Part shown: positions 59,874 through 64,000 of the stretch, in pieces
Position numbering within the stretch: the first letter of the stretch is position 1
How the letters are laid out: each line of letters opens with the position of its first letter
Origin: Microtetraspora fusca
GTDB taxonomy: Bacteria > Actinomycetota > Actinomycetes > Streptosporangiales > Streptosporangiaceae
Assembly (NCBI RefSeq): GCF_001570365.1
Contig: NZ_BBYK01000074.1
Coordinates: 1-64,000, forward strand
Reading direction: 5' to 3'
Length of the DNA stretch: 64,000 nucleotides
Program-made: the position numbers and the translations under genes
Notes under the pieces: generated by a model
Seen by the model: the letters and a program-made list of their open reading frames with translations, nothing else
Databases searched by the model: none
Told to the model about the DNA's origin: nothing

Positions 59874-61412
59874 ATGGATCTTGAGCTGGTAGAACGCGCC
59901 GTCGCCGACTTCACCCCCGACGGGCCGGACGCCCCGGGCCTCGCGGTGGGCGTCTACTCGGGCGGCCGGGCGCTGTACACCGCCGCCAGGGGCGTGGCCA
60001 CGGTGGAGTTCGGCGTCCCGATCGACGCCAGGACCCGCTTCGACATCGCCTCGGCCTCCAAGCAGTTCACTGCGGCCTGTGTGCTCATGCTGGCCCACGA
60101 GGGCAGGCTGAGCCTGGACGACGACGTCAGGAAGCACGTGCCGGAGCTGGCCTTGGAGAGCGCGGTCACGATCGGCCAGTGCCTGAACCACACCGGTGGC
60201 CTCCCGGAGTGGTATGCCCTGCAGGCCATCACCGGGGTCCCGCTCCAGGTGCTGACCGAGGAGCGGCTCATGAAGATCATCAGCCGCATCCGCCGGACGA
60301 CCTTCGAGCCGGGCACCGCCTTCTCCTACTCCAACACCGGCTACGTGCTCGCGGCCGTCGTGGTCAGGCGGGTGACCGGGAAGTCGCTGGCCGAGTTCGC
60401 GGCCGAGCGGGTGTTCGGGCCGCTCGGCATGGACGACACCGTCTACCGCGACGACGCCTCGGTGCCGTTGCCGCGGATGGCGTTCGGGTACGCGGCCGGG
60501 CCGGTCAGGGCCGACACCGAGGAAGGGGCGGTGGGCGACGGCGGCCTGGTGACCAGCGTGAGCCAGCTCGCGCCGTGGTTCGGGTTCCTGGCGGACGGGC
60601 GGGTGCTGGGGACGCGGCTGCGTGACGCGCTGCTGGAGCGGGGGGTGCTGGCCGACGGGACCGTGCTGTCCTACGCGTACGGGATCTTCCATTCGAAGGT
60701 GGGCGAGCTCGATGCGTTCGGCCACACGGGCGGCATGCACGGATACGTCTCCAACCTCCTCTACCTGCCGGGGCCCGATCTCGGCGTGGCCGTGCTGACC
60801 AACCAGAGCGCCCTGGACCCGGTCGGTCTCAGCCGCCGGGTGGCCCTTGAGCTCACCGGCCGACAGGGAGACTCCGAAAACGTCGCCCGAGGACAGGCCC
60901 CCGCGCCGGTCGTGGGGCACTGGTACGAGGAGGCGACCGACACCCCGATCACCATCGCCGAGGCCGCGGAGGGCCGGGTCGCCATCGTGCAGCAGGAGGC
61001 CGAGTTCGCCCCGGGCACTGACGGCCGCTGGTACGGCGTGGGCGAGGCGCGCACCACCTGGCTGGCCGTCGAGGACGGCGCCCTCGTCGTGGGAAGCACC
61101 CCTCGGGACGAGCCTCCCATGATCTTCACCCCCTGCAGTGCCCCCGGCGAGGACAGGGCCCCGGACGGCGCGTGGCTCAGCGACGAATACGGCGTGCTGG
61201 CCGTGATCAAGGACGGCACGTTCACCGTGGGCCTGACCCTGGAACTCGACACCGAGCCCGCCCCGGCGGGAGCGTGGCGGGCGGGCCCCTTCACTCTCCG
61301 CGTGGAGCCGGGCGGCGACCTGACGATCAGCGGCGAGGGCTTCCGACGCATGCGCTTCACCGCCCAGCCGGAGGGGAGCAGGCCAGTGGGCATCCCCCCT
61401 GGCCTGGTCTAG
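59874..61412 (+). CDS. Serine hydrolase of the beta-lactamase/esterase class C family
   Basis: A 512-residue protein. The catalytic triad motifs are FDIASASKQF (Ser60-x-x-Lys63), FSYSNTGY (Tyr152-Ser-Asn154) and FGHTGGMHG (His283-Thr-Gly, in the KTG position). The N-terminal about 330 residues form the hydrolase. The C-terminal 150 residues are a beta-rich extension (VGHWYEEATDTPITIAEAAE onward), as in lipocalin-like tails of this family. No signal peptide is visible, so it acts inside the cell or leaves by another route. GATACT lies six bases before the ATG without a ribosome site: probably leaderless. It is likely a D-aminopeptidase or esterase rather than a resistance enzyme. Confidence 0.88.
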   Translation: MDLELVERAVADFTPDGPDAPGLAVGVYSGGRALYTAARGVATVEFGVPIDARTRFDIASASKQFTAACVLMLAHEGRLSLDDDVRKHVPELALESAVTIGQCLNHTGGLPEWYALQAITGVPLQVLTEERLMKIISRIRRTTFEPGTAFSYSNTGYVLAAVVVRRVTGKSLAEFAAERVFGPLGMDDTVYRDDASVPLPRMAFGYAAGPVRADTEEGAVGDGGLVTSVSQLAPWFGFLADGRVLGTRLRDALLERGVLADGTVLSYAYGIFHSKVGELDAFGHTGGMHGYVSNLLYLPGPDLGVAVLTNQSALDPVGLSRRVALELTGRQGDSENVARGQAPAPVVGHWYEEATDTPITIAEAAEGRVAIVQQEAEFAPGTDGRWYGVGEARTTWLAVEDGALVVGSTPRDEPPMIFTPCSAPGEDRAPDGAWLSDEYGVLAVIKDGTFTVGLTLELDTEPAPAGAWRAGPFTLRVEPGGDLTISGEGFRRMRFTAQPEGSRPVGIPPGLV

Positions 61413-61444
61413 AGCATGTCCCGTGGATCTGCGAACGCTGGTCC

Positions 61445-62395
61445 TTAGAGGGTCAGGACGGTCCGGCGGCCTTGGATCCGGCCGGCGGCGAAGTCGGTGA
61501 GGGTCTGGCGGGCTTGTGTGAAGGGTCGGGTGATGGCCCGGACGGTCAGCTCGCCTGAGGCGACTTCGTTGACCCTTTCGGCGAACTGATCGAGGCCTTC
61601 TTCGACGCCGAGGTAGGTGGCGGTGACGCCGCGGTCGAAGGTCGGCGGGCCACCGTGCGGGGAGATCAGTCGGCCGCCATCGCGGGCTGCTGCCGCGGTG
61701 GTGGCCAGGCCGGGTCCGGCGTTGACCAGGTCGATGACCATATCGACCCCGCCGGGGACCAGGTGAAGGGTCTGCTTGACGGGGTCGATGCTGGTGTAGT
61801 CGATGACGTCGGAGGCCAGGGCGGCGACCCGGGGGGCGTGCTCGGGTTGGGCGGTGGCAATGGTGCGTGCGCCGCTGCGGGCCACCATCTGGAGGAAGAA
61901 CGATGCGACCGCGCCGTCGCCGCCGAGCAGCAGGATGCTCTGGCCTGCTGCCGGCTTGATGGTGGTGAGCGCGGCGGCCATCAGTAGCGGGGTCGGCAGC
62001 GCGGCGGCGGCCTCGACGGGCAGGCTGGAGGGTCGTGGCACGATGGTCGGCCCGTCGTTGACCACGGTGTACTCGGCGATCGCACCGGCCGGGTAGGTCA
62101 ACGCGACCACCTGGTCGCCAGGGGCGAAGCGGGTCACGCCCTCGCCGACCGCCTCGATCGTCCCGGCAGCGTCCACGCCGAGGACGAGCGGGTGCTCAAC
62201 CGGCATGACGTCCTTCATCACACCGGTCGCCAGCTTGACATCCAGCGGGTTCAGCCCGGCCGCCGCCACCCGCACCAGGACCTGGCCCGGGCCGGGGACG
62301 GGGCGGGGCACTTCGGTGATCGACACGGTGTTGATCGGCCCGTACTGCATGGCCGTCAGGGCCTTCATCGCGGTCCGGTTCATGTCGGGATTCAT
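61445..62395 (-). CDS. NADP-dependent MDR oxidoreductase
   Basis: A 316-residue zinc-free medium-chain reductase. The N-terminal GroES-like part (MQYGPINTVSITEVPRPVPG, AAGLNPLDVKLATGVM, LGVDAAGTIEAVGEGVTRFA) precedes a Rossmann domain with LLLGGDGAVASFFLQMVARS. Its loop is a variant of the usual GAxGGVG, so cofactor binding may be altered. AGGAGACC precedes the ATG at 62395. It is divergent from an HxlR regulator and shares a palindrome with it, a standard arrangement for quinone/electrophile-responsive oxidoreductases. Confidence 0.9.
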   Translation of the reverse strand: MNPDMNRTAMKALTAMQYGPINTVSITEVPRPVPGPGQVLVRVAAAGLNPLDVKLATGVMKDVMPVEHPLVLGVDAAGTIEAVGEGVTRFAPGDQVVALTYPAGAIAEYTVVNDGPTIVPRPSSLPVEAAAALPTPLLMAAALTTIKPAAGQSILLLGGDGAVASFFLQMVARSGARTIATAQPEHAPRVAALASDVIDYTSIDPVKQTLHLVPGGVDMVIDLVNAGPGLATTAAAARDGGRLISPHGGPPTFDRGVTATYLGVEEGLDQFAERVNEVASGELTVRAITRPFTQARQTLTDFAAGRIQGRRTVLTL

Positions 62396-62425
62396 GCTGG
62401 TCTCCTGCGTATGTGGGTGATCGAT

Positions 62426-62471
62426 TACCGTGGACAGCACGGTAGGAGAACCGATAGGCACCTGAAGGTGC
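62426..62471. promoter_or_regulatory. HxlR operator candidates: TACCGTG-N5-CACGGTA and GCACCT-N2-AGGTGC
   Basis: A perfect 19-base dyad (62426-62444, seven-base arms) is followed by a second perfect dyad (62458-62471) in the short gap between the MDR oxidoreductase and HxlR genes. HxlR dimers bind such dyads near the promoters of the divergent target. Confidence 0.55.
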
Positions 62472-62484
62472 GTAATGGGTTGGG

Positions 62485-62919
62485 GTGACTGGCGACGTGG
62501 CTGACAGCGCGGAAGGGGCCGTAGCGGAGATCTTTGAGCCGTATGGCGATTATGTGGCCGACTGTCCGGCGCGGCTGGCCGTGGACTTGTTCGCCAGCGC
62601 TTGGTTGCCGGTCTTGGTGTGGGCGCTGCGGAACGGGCCGATGCGTCCGGTCCGGCTCCAGCAAGAGGTCGGCGGGATCAGCCAGAAGGTGCTCACCCAG
62701 ACGCTGCGCCGGATGGAGCGGTACGGCCTGGTCGAACGGCACCGCTATGCCGAGGCGCCGCCACGGGTGGAGTATGAGCTCACCGGACCTGGCCGGGACC
62801 TGCTGATCCCGATCTACGCGCTCGGGCAGTGGGCCCACCGGCACGCCGACACCGTGCCGGTCAATGTGATGGAGCCAGAATCCGACTCCGATGACCCCCG
62901 CTCCTGCCCTGAGGCATGA
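62485..62919 (+). CDS. HxlR family transcriptional regulator
   Basis: A 144-residue winged-helix regulator: CPARLAVDLFASAWLPVLVW, ALRNGPMRPVRLQQEVGGIS, QKVLTQTLRRMERYGLVERH, RYAEAPPRVEYELTGPGRDL. This is the standard HxlR pattern, including the conserved Cys28 that can act as an electrophile or redox sensor. The GTG at 62485 has no clear ribosome site and TAATGG lies six bases upstream, so a leaderless start is possible. It probably represses the divergent MDR gene. Confidence 0.92.
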   Translation: MTGDVADSAEGAVAEIFEPYGDYVADCPARLAVDLFASAWLPVLVWALRNGPMRPVRLQQEVGGISQKVLTQTLRRMERYGLVERHRYAEAPPRVEYELTGPGRDLLIPIYALGQWAHRHADTVPVNVMEPESDSDDPRSCPEA

Positions 62920-62957
62920 TCAGCGCGCGAGTGCGTGGTGCCGCTGACGGTCTTGAT

Positions 62958-63062
62958 ACCGCGCCGCCGCAGGTAGCGCTTAGGCGCAACCGAGGGCAGC
63001 AGCGGCTCCAGCCGCTGCCACTCCGCATCAGTCAGATCGTGACGATTCAGGCGTTCATCCAA
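62958..63062 (-). mobile_element. IS5-family transposase N-terminal remnant
   Basis: The minus strand begins MDERLNRHDLTDAEWQRLEP with LLPS, the DUF4096 start of IS5-type transposases, then diverges after about 23-35 residues. The catalytic domain is absent and the frame runs on antisense to the HxlR gene end, so an insertion element was cut off here. Confidence 0.65.
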
Positions 63063-63206
63063 GCCAGTGGTCTACCGGAATCCGTGATCAAGATCTACGG
63101 GACAGGCTTTAGTAACGCCGGTTGGCCAGAAGGACGAGGGCGGCCGCCAGGAGTTTGGCTGACGAGTTAGTGAACGCGGGGCGTCCGCCTTCTACCGTGC
63201 CAATGC

Positions 63207-64000
63207 ATGACATCCGCAACCGCGCTTCCCAGGGTCGCGCTGGCCGCGCTCCTCCTGCTGTCCGCAGGCTGCGCCGGGTCGAGGCAGGACCGGGCAGACA
63301 CGTTACGTTGGGCGTTGAGTGAGGTGCCCAACAGCCTCGACATCGCCCATGGCTTCAACAACCCCTCCACCATCGTCCAGTTCGCCGTCCTGGACTGCAT
63401 GGTCACCCTCGGGAAGAAGGGGGAGGTGCTCCCCGGCGTCGCCGAGTCCTGGACCCACCCCGACCCCCTCACGTACGTCTTCACCCTGCGCGAGGGCGTG
63501 AAGTTCAGCGACGGCTCCCCGCTCACCGCCGAGGACGCCGCCTACTCCCTCAGCCGGCACGTCGATCCCAAGGTCGCCTCCCAGGCGGCCAGCTACGTCA
63601 CCATGGTCAAGAAGGTCGAGGCCACCGGCCCGCGCACGGTCACGGTGACGCTGTCCAGGCCGAACCAGGCGTTCCTGCCCACGGCCGCGCTCGCCTGGCA
63701 GATCGTGCCGAAGAAGCTGGCCGAGGCGCACCCCGCGGACCTCGGATCACCCGAGGTGGGCACGCTCGGCACCGGCCCGTTCAAGGTCGCCAAGTTCAGC
63801 CTCACCGAGGGCGTCACCCTGGAGCGCAACCCGCTGTACTGGGGTCCCAAGCCCGCGCTGCGCAAGATCGAGCTCAGGACGATCACCGACCCCGAGACCC
63901 TCCGGCTGGCCGTGTCCTCCGGCGAGGCCGACGGCACCGCCGACGTGCGGCCCAGCGAGGCGCGCAAGTGGACCAGCCTGCGCGACGTCACCACGACCTT
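63207..64000 (+). CDS. ABC transporter substrate-binding lipoprotein (family 5), 3' end outside the window
   Basis: The first 264 codons of a solute-binding protein. The signal peptide TALPRVALAALLLLSAGC ends in a lipobox with lipidated Cys22. The mature start DTLRWALSEVPNSLDIAHGF, then VLPGVAESWTHPDPLTYVFT, LREGVKFSDGSPLTAEDAAY and GTLGTGPFKVAKFSLTEG is typical of peptide/nickel family-5 proteins. The ATG at 63207 follows no strong ribosome site. A rare TTA leucine codon occurs at 63303-63305, which in streptomycetes would tie expression to bldA-type tRNA. It probably begins another dpp/opp-type operon. Confidence 0.9.
   Translation, partial: MTSATALPRVALAALLLLSAGCAGSRQDRADTLRWALSEVPNSLDIAHGFNNPSTIVQFAVLDCMVTLGKKGEVLPGVAESWTHPDPLTYVFTLREGVKFSDGSPLTAEDAAYSLSRHVDPKVASQAASYVTMVKKVEATGPRTVTVTLSRPNQAFLPTAALAWQIVPKKLAEAHPADLGSPEVGTLGTGPFKVAKFSLTEGVTLERNPLYWGPKPALRKIELRTITDPETLRLAVSSGEADGTADVRPSEARKWTSLRDVTTT

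Overview
The window is very GC-rich DNA (strong G/C bias at third codon positions, frequent GTG starts, many four-base ATGA/GTGA gene overlaps, several apparently leaderless genes). This points to an actinomycete. The mix of serine/threonine kinase-WD40 proteins, DUF1707, DUF4132, LtrA, ROK, PaaX and CPBP proteins would fit the Streptosporangiales or a relative, but genus-level assignment from sequence reading alone is a guess. It reads as chromosomal accessory or arm-like territory: many regulator/target pairs, transport and catabolic clusters, and decayed insertion elements. I see no rRNA, tRNA or CRISPR array.

Layout. 0-5 kb: a frameshifted serine-hydrolase fragment; a TetR unit (quinone-oxidoreductase-like MDR, small membrane protein, TetR) sharing an operator word; a secreted TolB-like propeller; an SBD-HNH restriction endonuclease of the phosphorothioate-sensing type. 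5-15 kb: a dipeptide/oligopeptide-type ABC operon (binding lipoprotein, two permeases, fused double ATPase), divergent from ROK repressor, M81 (MlrC-like) metallopeptidase and ROK kinase. 15-19 kb: MarR divergent from a four-gene SDR/membrane/SGNH/SDR operon. 19-25 kb: cupin, glutamine amidotransferase, CPBP protein, a NarL-type two-component system and a GNAT. 25-33 kb: a decayed accessory zone with IS3 and ISKra4 remnants, a WGR/DUF4132 gene split by one base, a truncated MoxR-like ORF, DUF1707, VOC and nucleotidyltransferase genes. 33-40 kb: a kinase-WD40 protein, LtrA and a WD40 protein with nearly identical blades.

40-51 kb: AraC with a DUF1772/NmrA pair; TetR with a DHA2 exporter; and a second M81 cluster (Lrp-type regulator, MFS importer, M81 peptidase, amidohydrolase). 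51-58 kb: PaaX with an alpha/beta hydrolase; an ECF sigma factor overlapping a membrane protein with an FtsX-like extracellular domain; an acetyltransferase; RpiR; and a secreted M14 carboxypeptidase. 58.1-59.9 kb has no gene I can support. 59.9-64 kb: a serine hydrolase, an MDR/HxlR divergent pair, an IS5 remnant and the start of another ABC binding lipoprotein that runs off the window.

The recurring theme is a regulator transcribed divergently from a small catabolic or transport unit, usually with a visible inverted or direct repeat between them. Two unlinked clusters pair an importer with an M81 peptidase, suggesting uptake and hydrolysis of peptides or amides. The most interesting candidates for something undescribed are the sigma factor/FtsX-domain pair, the two M81 clusters, the endonuclease whose start overlaps a perfect 16-base palindrome, and the broken WGR-DUF4132-MoxR locus.
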